Source: Euborellia annulipes
Lineage: Eukaryota; Arthropoda; Insecta; Dermaptera; Anisolabididae
Direction of reading: 5' to 3'
Assembly: GCA_023213315.1 (NCBI GenBank)
Contig: JAKCPI010005231.1
Location: forward strand, 1 to 64,000
DNA: 64,000 nucleotides
The stretch's first letter is position 1. The number at the start of each line of letters is the position of its first letter. Below, in pieces: positions 10,260 to 21,431 of this stretch. The notes beneath the pieces were generated by a model. The model worked only from the letters and a program-made list of their open reading frames with translations, did not search any database and was not told the origin of the DNA. The position numbers and the translations under genes were made by a program.

Positions 10260-11580
10260 TCCTGGCTATATGGAAGCGCTAATTCCAAAAATGCCATCAA
10301 TTTCGCGCCATCGGCTCTAGTTTTAGAGATATAGAGAAAATTAAATTTTAATAAATAATCTGATCAAGAGCGACTCTTATTTTAAATTTTCTAGATTTTT
10401 TTAAGTCGTTACCCCCTGCAGATAGTTGAAATACATAGAAATAGAAGTCTATACTGTAAAGTTTGAGCCCATTCGGAGGTGGCTTAGTGGGGCAAAACAT
10501 GGCTAAAAGTTTAGAAAAATTGCATTTTTTCATTTTTTTTTTCAGGACACTCCTGAATAGAATTTTTACCATCCCTGAATGGAAAAAGTATGTTTACGAT
10601 CTTCTATAGTTTTTAACTTTCCAAAAGTTAAGCAATGCCAAGCGTGGCGAAAGCCCCGGGATTGGGGACCCCGAGCAATCAGCTTGTAGAAAGTCCCCCC
10701 GGTAGCCATCGGTATAATGTAATTTAGAAATATATTAAATAAAGTCATACCTGGCCTCTGTAGCCGAAAAAAGTTAAAAAAAAAAATAAAATAATTCATT
10801 GATAACGAAATTATGAGCAAAATAGTTTTCTTAGTCAGGATTCAGAGCTATCCATCCATATACCCAAGAATAGCTCTAAATTCTTGGCTCAAAACACCAT
10901 CTTTATCATAAAATTTTCTTATATTTGCACAAAATTGACTTTGATAACTATTTTGTTCATAATTTCTTTAGAATGATTTTTAGAAAGTTAAAGAACTACA
11001 GAATATCGTAAATATGTTTTTTTGCATTCAGTGATGGTAAAAGATTCTATCTATTAGGGGTGTCCAAAGTTGAAAAAAAATGAAAAAATTTGATTTTTCT
11101 AAAATTTTAGCCGTGTTTTGCACCACTAAATCGCCTCCAATTGGGCTGAAACTTTATATTTATATGTACAGTGGAACTTCGCTTAACGAGCATAATTCGT
11201 TCCAGAATCATACTCGTAAAGCGAAACACTCGTTATGCGAAACAATAACATTTTCCCCTTAGAGCTGTCCCCTCATGACCCAGACTGATGTAACATACGC
11301 ACAATCCGGGACTTTCTCTCTCCTCTCCACTCGTTAAGCAAGTCATGTTTTTACAATTTTTTTTGCTCGTTATCCAAATTGCTTGTTATGAAAGGGCACC
11401 CTAAGCGAGGTTCTAATGTATTTCTTTTTAAGGGGTAAAGCCAGAAAATTCAAAATAAGAGTCGCTCTAGAACTCATTTTCTATTAAAATTTAATTTTCT
11501 CTAAATCTCTAAAAGTAAATTTGATGGAGAAAAACTTATGGTATTTTTGGAATTAGGGTATCCTATATAAAAACCCAGGA
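10260..11580. repeat. Interrupted long palindrome inside the hAT element
   Basis: About 10260-10590 (containing agagaaaattaaatttta and gagcgactcttatttt) is matched in reverse by about 11041-11560 (aaaataagagtcgctc, taaatttaattttctct). The right arm is split by the pogo-like MITE. The arms are diverged, so this is an old foldback. Confidence 0.55.
11169..11418 (+). mobile_element. pogo/Tigger-like MITE
   Basis: The left terminus CAGTGGAACTTCGCTTAACG and right terminus CTAAGCGAGGTTCTAATG are imperfect inverted repeats flanked by TA dinucleotides (11167-11168, 11419-11420). CAGTGGAACCTCGCTTAACG-type ends with a TA target belong to the Tc1/mariner pogo branch. It has no ORF. Confidence 0.65.
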
Positions 11581-11616
11581 ATTGCTTAAAACACCCCGGT
11601 AAATTACACATTAGAC

Positions 11617-11878
11617 CAGCGTTTCCCAACCTTTTGAAGTCCACGGCACCCCAAAGGTGCGTTGAGAATAATATTACTCACTAGCGGCACCCTTATTTTT
11701 TTCCCCTATCAAAACGAAATTTTTTCTGCCATGGGGAAAATTTTTTCCCTTGCGTGAAAATCATTTGACCTTTTTTTTAGCAAAACTTTATTATTTTTTT
11801 CTCTAAATATCTCACGGCACCCCTTAGGCATTCTCGCGGCACCCTTGGGTGCCGGGGCGCACCGGTTGGGAACCACTG
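11617..11878 (+). mobile_element. hAT MITE (CAGYGKTTCCCAACC family)
   Basis: The TIRs are CAGCGTTTCCCAACC and GGTTGGGAACCACTG. The target duplication is cattagac/ctttagac (one mismatch). 'cggcacccc' motifs repeat along the interior. It shares the TIR type with the larger element at 38739-39513. Confidence 0.83.
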
Positions 11879-12832
11879 CTTTAGACAATAGAAGAGGGAT
11901 TTAGTCTGTAAGAGTCCTGTACTACTCGACAAAATTTTTCATTGAGTGTAATTATATGGGGAATTTCTCAATTGAAAAAAATCTTGCCTTAATTATATTT
12001 CTATCAAAAATTTTGTTTAATCCTTTACTTTTTTAATATTAAAACAGCAAAGTGAAGGGGGAGGAGACATAAAACATCGAACATGTCATATAGCGACTAA
12101 AGGGCGTCCGGTTTAGCCTCTAGTAAATTAATATACTGTATATAGGATGAAAAAGAATGTGAATTGTACAGTTGGCAAATTGATTGAATTTAGTTGGCAT
12201 TTTTGGCCCTCTCCCCCCCCTGAAAAATCTCTTCGCTACGCCCCTGAATGTCATCAAGCACCACACAAGGATAAATCATAAATAATCTTTGCAATTTGTG
12301 CTATATTTTGACTTCTTTCCTTAAAAAAATATAATAATTTTTTTTTTATGCTTTAAATAATTTGTTTTATTAATTAAATATACATACTGCCTTTCTTATT
12401 GGTTCAATTCTTGGATTAATAATATATTTACCAACATATTATTCCATATTTCCTTTATGAATTTGTCTGATAGATCAAATATGTGTGAAATTTATTGCTT
12501 CCATATCGAACTGTCAAAGTAAAAGTAACCTCACTTTTTGGTTAAAGGCGGCCATTTTCATGAGCGGCGGCTGGGCGGTGAGCGAAATTTAATGTCGGGG
12601 ACGAGCGGCGAGCGGCGAGCGGTGAGCGTCAAAAGTTGCCGCTCTGCCGCTCAGGCTTATCCTAGCCAGCAGCCACCCAAATACATTGAAACCAATACGT
12701 ACAAAAAAGTTGAGCGAATTCGCTCTGCCGCTCTGACGCTGCCGCTCTGCCGCTCACCGCTCGTATCGTACCCGAGGCCTAATACAAATACTGATCAGTG
12801 TTTATTTTACTTCTGAAGATACGTACGTAAGA

Positions 12833-13301
12833 TCTGTACGTGTGTATGTGACTGAACTCCTCCTAAACGACTGAACCAATTTTGATGAAATTTTTTGTGT
12901 ATGTTTGTGAGAGTCCCGGACAGGTTTTGTTTCACAAATAACAATAAGTTAATGAGTAATTAACCGTTAAAATAAGAAAAAAATAAAAATTAGGAGAAAT
13001 AGTTGCCATGGTAACAAAATATAAATATTTACCCATGTTTACGATTTTTTTAAATTTATTTACATTTTGAATTCTAAAATATCGGCGTAAATTTTTTGTC
13101 TGTGTATCGGGAGAGTCCCGGAAAGGATATGATTCACAAAAAATCTTAAGTTCATGAATAATTAACCGTTAAAATTTATATAAAAATGAAAAGGGAAAAT
13201 GTATGTACCGGTATGTATATAAGTAGGAGGCAAGGGGGTCCTGGGGGCGCAGCCCCCTGGCTAGACGGAAAGACCCGCCGAAGGCGGGGCTTTGCGTCTA
13301 G
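12833..13301 (+). mobile_element. Non-autonomous Helitron (duplicate copy)
   Basis: TC at 12833 after A and CTAG at 13298-13301 before T. Equivalent to 52-518 through the segmental duplication, so not an independent insertion. Confidence 0.85.
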
Positions 13302-13975
13302 TATAAATATATAATATATTGAAACATAACCTTGTTTTTAATTTTAATTTGCCACATTAAATCATAATGTTTCAACTAGAGCCAAAGATTACCACTTGAA
13401 ATTTAATGAAATAACCAACAATATCAGGTGAAACTTCTATGCGAATAAATATTTTTTACAGATGAGTCACAAAGAAAGTCTTTTAATAATTAACTTTAAT
13501 TTGTCGCTAAAAAGTCGAAAATATGGGATATTTATGTTTGAAACTTAAATTGGTTAATTCAATAGTTATAAACAGAAGATATCATCTAAACAGTTGATTC
13601 ATATCATAAATAGTTGTCTACTCTTAAAGGTCAAAAATGTTATAATTAGCCTACAACACCTGCTTTAATAAGAGATTGTAAAAGTGAATTTTAATCAAAA
13701 ATTGTTCTTCGCTTTAATGGAAATGAAACCAGAATAGTAGATATTTGAGAAATATTATACTGTGCTTACTTACGTACAATTAAATAATTTATATGTGGAT
13801 TGGTCATAGTTCAATGTTAATTAAAACATCAGCTGTATTATAATAGCTATGTAGTCTCAATTATATACGAGAGTTTGAGTCTATATACCTATATATGCTT
13901 ATGTTTCTGCAAATGATTTACTAAAGTTCCACAATGGCATAAAAATAATAAAGGGTCGGACTAAGCCGAGCGCAC

Positions 13976-14432
13976 AACTTTGCCCATCCACTATTCAAGA
14001 TAAAAATATTTGTCCCCCCCCTAGAGCCCCCCTGATGGTCCGATGTTATACATATTATATATCATTTTACTCGGGAGGAAGTCAAGTTTCTGAATATATA
14101 AAAAAAATTATAGGTTATGTAAGAAAAAAATTTTTGTCCCCCCCTAGAGCACCCCCTAATGGTCCGATGTTTACCAAAAGCTTTTCAGTTCTTAAGCTTT
14201 ACCTCTAGTTTATGTGTGCAAAATTTCAAAACAATTGGGTGAATAGTTTTTGAGATTTCGTTGACGAAAAAAATTACCACAGACATACACACACACACAG
14301 ACATCATTCCAAAAACTACTTAAATGGATTCAGGGGACTTCAAAACGCATTTTGGCAGCTTCAGAAAAATTTCGATTTTTTTTACGATTACGTTAACTTT
14401 ACCTGTCCAACCTACGGTTGATGGGCAAAGTT
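13976..14432. mobile_element. TIR-bounded element (duplicate copy)
   Basis: Same AACTTTGCCCATC ends as 1187-1638. The internal CA run is longer here (acacacacac against acacacac), showing microsatellite change after duplication. Confidence 0.5.
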
Positions 14433-14683
14433 AAAAATAAATTTGAGATTTTATTTAAATGATCTTTTATTTCTCCGTTTTTTATCCGATCTCACTGAAA
14501 TTGAAAATATAGTTCCACAAAAGGATTAATGATAAAAAATAAATTTCTATTAAAAAAATCTTTAGAGGGTGTGTCCAATATTTTTTTTTTTTTTTTTGTT
14601 TTGATTCCTCAGTTCCTTATCTGATCTTAACGAAATTAATATAAAAAATTTTCAAGATAAATGTGGGATATAGGCCTACATAT

Positions 14684-15478
14684 TACTTTTTCTTACCCTA
14701 TATATGAAATATATTGCGATCATGTCCAGGGCCGTAGCCAGAAAATAATTTCGGGGGGGGGGGGGGGGGTTTGATTTGGTGGAACAGTAGAAAATCATAA
14801 AATCGTTTTAATAAAATAAATAAAATGGTGTTACTTATCATATATATTTATTAGAAAACCATTACCAGAATTTTGTTTGTAGTGATTGATTAACTATTAT
14901 GTTGTGTATAACAACAAAGTAGGACGGGCGCACTAAAATAAATATCTTTTTTTTTATTTCGGGGGGGGGATCAATCCCCCTTGATCCCCCCCCCTAGCTA
15001 CGGCCTTGATCATGTCAAAAATTCGAGATTTTGATGGATATACATGTTTTGAGGTACCCTGATTCCAAAAAAGGGGTTCCGAAAATTGGTCTGTGCGTCT
15101 GTCTGTGAACAAAATATCTCAGGTACGAAAAGAGCTAGAGGTTGAAATTTTAAATTGAGTTAGGCACCCCCCTCCCCCCAAGGGAGAAAATAAGCTTTGG
15201 GACAAAATCTGACAAAAAGTACTAGTACATTGCTGATGTACTTGTTCAGTTTTTTCGATTTTCTCAAAATTCGCTGGAACAATTTTGATTAAAATTCATA
15301 AATCAATTATTTTTTAGATGCTTTTTAAAAAGTATATCAGTGAAATTTTTCGTACACTTTACTGATATAGAAGCATTTGTAGCTCAGCACCATCTATGAA
15401 TCGCGTGGTCAAGTTTGGAACTTAGGGCAACTAAATATATCTCGGCACAAAGAATCTGATGCGACCAGTCACACCAGA
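14684..15478 (+). repeat. Family A copy (duplicate), split by hAT MITE
   Basis: Counterpart of 1884-2688. The long C run seen in copy 1 is only ccccccctcccccc here, so that run expanded in copy 1 or contracted here. Confidence 0.7.
14727..15008 (+). mobile_element. hAT-type MITE (CAGGGCCGTAGCC family, duplicate)
   Basis: Target duplication atcatgtc at 14719-14726 and 15009-15016. The G run near the left end is longer than in copy 1. Confidence 0.87.
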
Positions 15479-16424
15479 TTTTTACTTTCTCTTACCTATG
15501 TATATATGTAATATATATATAGAGAGAGAGAAAGTATTGGATTCATGTCAAAAATTCGATGTCGAGATTTTGATGGATCTTTACGTTTTGAGGTCCCCTG
15601 AATCCAAAAAAGTGGTTTTCGCGACATGGTCTGTCTGTGTGTCTGTCTGTGTGTGTGTGTGTGTGTTCAATTTTATGCATGAAGGAATTGAACTAGGAGG
15701 TTGAAATTTTATATTTAAGTTAGGCACCCCCATGGGACGTGACACGAAGCTTTTGAACAAAATCGACCAAAAAGTACTAGCACTTTACTGATTCACTTTT
15801 TCAGTTTTTTTCGATTTTCTCAAAATTTCCTCCAACGATTTCTTTTAAAATTCAAAAATCAATTATTTTTTAGATTCTCTATAAAATGTATATTCTCATT
15901 TTGTGATTGAAATCTTCTGAAGACCACTTTACTCTTGTACTCCATAGAAAAGATAGGAGAAATGGTTGCCATGGTATCAAAATATAAATATTTTCCCATA
16001 CTTTTTTTTTTTTTTTTAAAAAAAAACATTCACACTTTTTCTCATTCACACTCACACTCACACACACATTCACACTGTCTTTTCAGCAGCTCAGGCCATA
16101 TAAGACATTTACGATATTCGTTATTTATGAATTTATATATATAGGGGTCCAGGCATTTTTATTTAAGCCATCTGGTATCCAGATGGCTTAAATAAAATCA
16201 TCGGACTGCCTGGGGTCCGAACCCGCGACGTTTGGTATATGAGGTTAGCACGCTAACCTCTACACCACGCCCCGTGGGCTTTCCCATACTTATAAATTTT
16301 ACATCTTGAATTCAATTGTACCCTACTGTCGGAAACTAAATACATGTCGACACAAAAAATCTGGTGTGACAAGCACAGTACACAACTTTCGATTACCGAA
16401 GGTAAGAGAAAGTTGTGTGCTGTA
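15479..16424 (+). repeat. Family A copy (duplicate) containing a SINE
   Basis: Counterpart of 2689-3626 with the same SINE insertion at the same point. Confidence 0.73.
16002..16279 (-). mobile_element. tRNA-derived SINE (family 1, duplicate)
   Basis: Target duplication tttcccatac at 15992-16001 and 16280-16289. It has a longer poly-T tail and one extra ca unit compared with 3212-3481. Confidence 0.9.
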
Positions 16425-16552
16425 TAAAAATACTTACATGTATAGTTTTTCCCTCAGTGACTTGCACATTAAAAAGTTCACCCTGATTGTTGAATGGCTT
16501 CTCATACAAAAAATTTTATAATTAACACACGCTCCACATATGTGTAATTTGA

Positions 16553-16594
16553 TGCACTGAAGATGGATTGCGTAGGCATTCCGAAATATTTGCA
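16553..16594 (+). ncRNA. Hammerhead-like motif, decayed (duplicate)
   Basis: Identical to 3755-3796: CTGAAGA core, GGATTGC/GCATTCC helix II, GAAA, with TGCA arms as helix I. Confidence 0.43.
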
Positions 16595-16842
16595 GAATAA
16601 ATTATTTTAATTGTGGAAAGTAACTCGCTGGTGTATATTTTCTCCATATCCATTACCTCAACGATCTGTCCCAGCAAAATTTTAACTTCATTTAATTAAT
16701 ACCCAATTTAATTTTAATAAATTTTGGGAGGTGAAGTCCAGATTTCCAACACAAACACACTGTGCTATGGGTCAAGGGTCAATTTAATTAGAATAGATAA
16801 TTACGGATAAATTTCACAAAACAACATTCTTTTTCAAATTTC

Positions 16843-17272
16843 TTACCTCCCGGGACCGGAAAAATAAGCTTTTAATCAAAATCGGCCAAAGAATAGGCCT
16901 ACTAGTACTTTACTGATGTACTTTTTCAGTTTTTTTCGATTTTCTCAAAATTCGCTCTAACGATTTTGATTAAAATTCAAAAATCAATTATTTTTTAGAT
17001 GCTCTTTCAAATGTATATTCGCGTTTTGCCCTCAAAATTGTTTGAAGCACACTTTACTCTTGTGCTTCATAGGAAAGATAGGAGAAATGGTTGCCATGGT
17101 TACAAAATATAAATATTTTCCCATGTTTATAATTTTGACATCTTAAATTTCTAATATATTGGCGGAAACTAAATATATGTCGACACGAAAAATCTGGTGT
17201 GACAAGCACAGAACACAACTTTCGATTACCGAAGGTAAGAGAAAGTTGTGTGCTGTGCGCTAGTCACACCAG
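16843..17272 (+). repeat. Family A copy, 5'-truncated at the duplication breakpoint
   Basis: It begins inside the element (ttacctcccgggaccgg) and runs through the TACTAG palindrome and 'gttgccatggttacaaaatataaat' to a full terminal hairpin (ctggtgtgacaagcacag .. tcacaccagatttt). The truncation point is the end of the 4-kb block. Confidence 0.7.
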
Positions 17273-17380
17273 ATTTTATTTTCTTAATGAGCCAAATGTG
17301 TGTCTTAACAAGTGAGTCGGGCATATGATTAAGAGAAGCGAATCAGTTATGCGGAAGGCGTAAGCGAGCCATGTGGCTAG
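17273..17380 (+). mobile_element. Helitron-like 3' end
   Basis: 'atgcggaaggcgtaagcgagccatgtgg' is followed by CTAG (17377-17380) and T. The hairpin is weak (GCGGAAGGCG..). It is supported mainly by likeness to other CTAG-T ends in this window. The 5' start is not determined. Confidence 0.3.
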
Positions 17381-17393
17381 TATAGTTATATAC

Positions 17394-17653
17394 CAGTGGT
17401 TTCCAAACTTTATGTTATCACGCCTCCCTTAAAAATAATTAATCTTATGACGCCTCCCCCCCCCCCCATTTTATAAAATAATACAAAAACAAAAATTTTC
17501 AATGCTAAAAAATATAAATTTATATAAAAATAATATTTTTTTATTTATTCTTATTTATATTAAAACTAGCAATCATTTGGAAAATTGGTCCTGGTGGCCA
17601 ATATTCGCGCCTCCCCTTAGACTAGTCCGCGCCTCACAGTTTCGAAAACGCTG
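17394..17653 (+). mobile_element. hAT MITE, left member of the composite
   Basis: 260 bp with TIRs CAGTGGTTTCCAAAC and GTTTCGAAAACGCTG and 'acgcctccc/gcgcctcccc' motifs inside both ends. Its left flank fits the outer target duplication, but its right flank does not. Confidence 0.65.
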
Positions 17654-17687
17654 GTATAAGGGTATTTTATGGCTGGTGGAATTTGTA

Positions 17688-17855
17688 TCAGGAATGGAAG
17701 TTAGAAGAAAACGAAGCCAGAATTTTTTCTTTAAAAATATATTTTAAAAGCTGATGTTTTGGCCTTGGTAAAAGCCATCCTCTGATGACTACTAACAGCT
17801 CCGAGGATGGCTGCGTTTTCTTCTAACTTTCATTCATGAAGAAAAATATTTTTCT
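17688..17855. repeat. Palindrome with degenerate hammerhead-like core
   Basis: 'ggaagttagaagaaaacgaagcc' is repeated inverted as 'ggctgcgttttcttctaactttc'. On the minus strand the centre reads cagaggatggctt..aaggccaaaacatc, a decayed form of CTGANGA-helix-GAAACGTC. Same architecture as the better-preserved pairs. Confidence 0.4.
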
Positions 17856-17869
17856 CAAATCTTATTTTC

Positions 17870-18140
17870 ACGCCCTAGGGAGGGGGGGGGGGGTGCCTAA
17901 ATTAAATATAAAATTTCAACCTCCTAGCTCAATTCCTTCATGCTCTAAATTGAACCCAAGCAGACACACAGACAGAACATGTCGCAAAAACCACATTTTT
18001 TGGATTCAGGGGACTTCAGAACGTGTATATCCATCAAAGTCTCGACATCGAATTTTTGACATGAATCCAATATTTTCTCTCTATATAGGCCTATATGTGT
18101 ATTAACTTATACATATAGGTAAGAGAAAGTAAAAATTCAA
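17870..18140 (-). repeat. Family A fragment, 5' part
   Basis: On the minus strand it begins at the AT/AG terminal palindrome and includes 'tcgatgtcgagactttgatgg' and 'tgtctgtgtgtctgc', ending near 'aggcaccccccc'. It lacks the 3' half. Confidence 0.65.
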
Positions 18141-18718
18141 ATCCGAATTGAGATTAGTTCTTTATACAAAAAGATGCAATAACTCACCCCAGTAAAATTC
18201 TAAGTGGACTAATCATATCTTACTTTTCTACCTAATGAGAAAAATCCCTACAAATTTCTACAAGGGATTCGATGGGTTCATAAGTTACCCTGTGTTATTA
18301 TTATCTGTTTATGAGAGTTTCGAAATGTTCAAAAATTAATTCCTCCCCAGTAATAAGAAATTTTAGAATGACATTAAAATGTTTCTACCCCACTTTGATA
18401 TTTGCTAAATATTTAATATAAATTTTAACACAAACGGAATGCACTTATTTTTTTAGTAAAAGTATTACAAAACATTAACATCTTTATGCAATATAGGGGA
18501 TGGGGCATTAATCCCCCCTGGTTAATGCCTTCATACCCCCCCCCCCCTCTTTAAGTAAATGCGAGCCTTCACCGCGAAATTACTCTCAAAATAATTTGAA
18601 TACATTTATAAATAATTATTTTAATTTTTATTTTATTTTGAAATTATTTTATTTTATTTTTCAACCCTTAATCCACCCCTGTGTAAAAAGATATTAAAGA
18701 AATTTGATTAACAAAAAT

Positions 18719-18915
18719 ATAGGCCATATAGAATTTGGATACCAAATGGCTTAAATTGAAATGCCTGGACCCCCGATATATATATTATTAATTAATATCG
18801 GTTATCGTCAAAGTCTTATATGGCCTGAGTTGCCGAAAAGGGTGAATGTGTTTGTGATTGTGAGTATGAATGAGAAAAAAGTGTGAGTGTTTAAAAAAAA
18901 AAAAGATAAAAAATA
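18719..18915 (+). mobile_element. SINE family 1, 5'-truncated
   Basis: It starts within the palindromic body (tttggataccaaatggctt) and keeps the complete tail: aatgcctgg, cggttatcgt, aaagtcttatatggcctgagttgccgaaaag, the GTGAATG tract and a poly-A. The tRNA-like head is missing, as expected from incomplete reverse transcription. Confidence 0.75.
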
Positions 18916-19094
18916 AAAAACTATTTTTTTTTAATGACACGTGAACTCCCCTCCCCCTTTCAACAGCTTATATTATCCCTCTACCCTTAGTGAAATACAA
19001 AATATTCAATTTCATATTCAAAAGAATCGTTTTTCGCAATCAAGTTATTTGTTTCTATCATTTTTTTTTCAACGATAAAATGCATAATAATTAC

Positions 19095-19270
19095 CTTTAA
19101 TAAGACGCTCAAGAGGGTGTGCTGGTTGACGGCGAGGTCAGGGTGGGTTACACTATATTAATTATTCACTTTGATTCACTTTACACACAAATAAATAAGA
19201 GAGCAAGGAGCTCCGCGCCTGCATCCCGGCAACGCGCTCGACTCAACTGAACGAGAGATTCGTCTCTCTT
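19095..19270 (-). other. Unit X copy 1: exon- or promoter-like segment
   Basis: On the minus strand it ends in CTTATTAAAG|GTAATT, a good splice donor, and is GC-richer upstream (gcgcgttgccgggatgcagg). Similar segments with the same 'aagtgaataatta' core and donor-like end occur at 38035-38200 and 49497-49620. In-frame stops near the core argue against long coding sequence, so an untranslated first exon is more likely. Confidence 0.3.
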
Positions 19271-19555
19271 ATCTCTTTCAATAGGAATAAAACAGATGAA
19301 AATAACAATTCCCTTTTTATTAAAAGTAAAAAAATACCTTTTGCTCTAATCTAACTATATTTAGAGATGGAAAAGAATGTCAACAAGTGATTTGGAATAT
19401 TCCAAGGCCTTTCTTAAATAATCAACCCTTCATCCCTCTAATCAAAATAATAATCAACGCTGTTTTTTGAATGTTTTCTATTTATTTGGCTTCAATTGAG
19501 CTAAAATAAATTTAAAAAAATATTTTTTTCAATTTTTCAACCCCTAATCCAATCT

Positions 19556-19815
19556 TTTTTCTTTTTTTTAACACTCACACTTTTTTTCTCATTCACAACA
19601 CTCACATTCATAAAGTTTTTTCGGCAACTCAGGCCATTTAAGACTTTAAACGATACTCGAATGTTTAATATATCTATTGGGGGTTCAGGCATTCTTATTT
19701 AAGCCATTTGGTATCCAAATGGCTTAAATAAAATCATCGGACTGCCTAGGGTTCGAACCCGCGACTTTTGGAATACGAGGTTAGCACGCAAACCCCTACA
19801 CCAAGCCCCGAGGGC
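19556..19815 (-). mobile_element. SINE family 1, full length
   Basis: A box, B box (ggttcgaaccc on the plus strand), AAGCCATTTGG palindrome, tail tract and poly-T are all present. It sits at the left border of the second homologous segment of the composite hAT structure. No clean target duplication is visible. Confidence 0.82.
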
Positions 19816-20033
19816 ACTAAAAATATAAAATTATATAAAAATATTTTTTTTTTATTTATTCATATTTAATTAAAGAAAACCTCCGTCCCAGAATCTTCTA
19901 AATTATTTTATTATTTTATTTATAAAACTAGCAATCATTTGGAAAATTGATCTTGGTGGCCAATATTCGCGCCTCCCCTTAGACTAGTCCGCGCCTCCCT
20001 AGGGAGGCGCGCCTCACAGTTTGGAAAACGCTG
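19816..20033 (+). mobile_element. hAT right-half copy in the composite
   Basis: Homologous to 17500-17653 (tataaaactagcaatcatttgg, gcgcctccccttagactagtcc), with an extra cctccctagggaggcgcg palindrome near the end. Confidence 0.6.
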
Positions 20034-20736
20034 TTATATACTGTATGTATTATATTAATAAATACGTAATTGGTAATTTAATAAAGATAAATAAAACTTA
20101 TGGTAGAGAATTTAAAATCCTCAAGTCGTGGAAAAAGTTTCTTAAAGTATATTCATAGGCAGTTAATTTATATTTGTCTTTAATTTTGTTAAAGATAAAT
20201 ATATAGTTAAATTATAAAATTAAAATAAATTTTTTTAATTGAAAATACTAAAATAGATCAAATAAGGTCATGTTGTTTGAATTTGTACCAAGTAAATAAA
20301 TAATTAATAATTTTATTTCCAGGTTTGCTGCGCCAGCAACTCTAGTCTGATTTCATTAACGTCATTATTTGGAACAAATGGTTAATTTAAACCCAAGTGA
20401 TTCCTAGTAGATTTAACTTTGTATCCCTCCAGGGAAAGAAAATTCAAGTTCGTCACTTGATCTGAAATCTAAAAGGAATTTTTATATGAAAAAGTTTCTT
20501 GTCAAAGTGTTTTTTAATGAATCTTTTTTTTTTTTTTTTTTTAAACAAACATTTTCCAAAATACTTTTCAATGACTAAACAGATTTTATTTTTATATTAT
20601 ATATACAAAATATATGATAATGTAAGCATAGGGATGTATCCATGCCCGCTCTCCGAAAAGTGTTTGTCACAAAGGTGCCTGGACTATGTCATTTATATAT
20701 TATAATAATGTTATAATAATAATTTGTTTATTAATC

Positions 20737-20935
20737 TTTTCGGCATCTTAGGCTATTTAAATCTCTAAACATTATTTATTATTAATTAAGAAAATATTGG
20801 GGTCCAGATATATTTATTTATTTATTTATAACGTTAAGTATCCAAATAAAATCATGGAAAGCTGGTGGATTCTGATTTAAATTCATTTGACTGCCTGTAG
20901 TCCGAACCCACTCCCCTTGGCCTTTAGATTATCAA
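20737..20935 (-). mobile_element. SINE family 1, degenerate
   Basis: It retains tcttttcggcatcttaggc, attggggtccag, gactgcctgtagtccgaaccc, but the palindromic body has been disrupted and the head is lost. Confidence 0.5.
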
Positions 20936-21431
20936 TATTGGTAGTTGACAATATCTCTAATCATTCGGCCAAGGGTGGAGGGGAGGTATTTTGCTCTTTC
21001 ATTATTATTATTTAAATTAAATTATTTTTTATTTGCTTACGAACCCCTATGAGTAAACTGAATTCAAAATTTTCTCTAGATAGGATATTTAGCCATAGCC
21101 TATAACTAAATTAAAAACTAAATGTGATCAAATTTTATGGAGAAATATTCCACTTTTTGCTTTCTATTTCAGTGGAATATTTTTTAGGGAAAAAGTCTAG
21201 AGTTTATTGATAAACAATTTCTCTTATCATGAAAGAGTAGATTATGAGAAAAGAGATAAAAAGACATCGGTAAACTATCGTTTCTTGTAGACGAAATTTG
21301 ATCCAAAAGTTGATCAAATGACGCATCGTTTTTTATTATTGTAGTTTTAGATAATAAAAGTGCATATATTTTTTATTTTAATTTCTAAGGCTATTATTTC
21401 AAATTTGGCGGAGGTGTATAGCTGATAATAT

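Larger units (their letters stand above)
9775..12246. mobile_element. hAT element, 2.47 kb, non-autonomous
   Basis: The TIRs are CAGGGGCGTAGC and GCTACGCCCCTG with an exact 8-bp target duplication aatgtcat (9767-9774, 12247-12254). No transposase frame is visible. The interior is a large interrupted palindrome plus two nested MITEs. Confidence 0.87.
8301..12779. mobile_element. PIF/Harbinger-type DNA transposon, non-autonomous, heavily nested
   Basis: The perfect TIRs begin GGCCTCGGGTACGATACGAG and continue into subterminal arrays of GCGGTGAGCGGCAGAGCGG units at both ends (8320-8400 and 12540-12765). The 3-bp target duplication TAA is at 8298-8300 and 12780-12782, as expected for PIF/Harbinger. 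No DDE transposase or MYB-like ORF is present. Most of the interior is later insertions, so the original element was perhaps 1 kb. Confidence 0.85.
12783..16842 (+). repeat. Copy 2 of the ~4-kb direct duplication
   Basis: Near-identical to 1-4044. It starts directly after the TAA duplication of the Harbinger element and ends at 16842, where sequence switches into the interior of a family A copy. Differences from copy 1 are mostly 1-4 bp indels in homopolymers and short repeats, which indicates a recent event. Confidence 0.95.
17394..20033 (+). mobile_element. Composite hAT structure bounded by one target duplication
   Basis: A hAT left end (CAGTGGTTTCCAAAC) at 17394 is preceded by ttatatac (17386-17393). 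A hAT right end (gtttggaaaacgctg) at 20033 is followed by the same ttatatac (20034-20041). An internal right end at 17653 is followed by gtataagg, which does not match. About 200 bp before each right end are homologous. So the whole 2.64 kb may have moved as a unit, or a later duplication may have placed the second right end. Confidence 0.6.
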
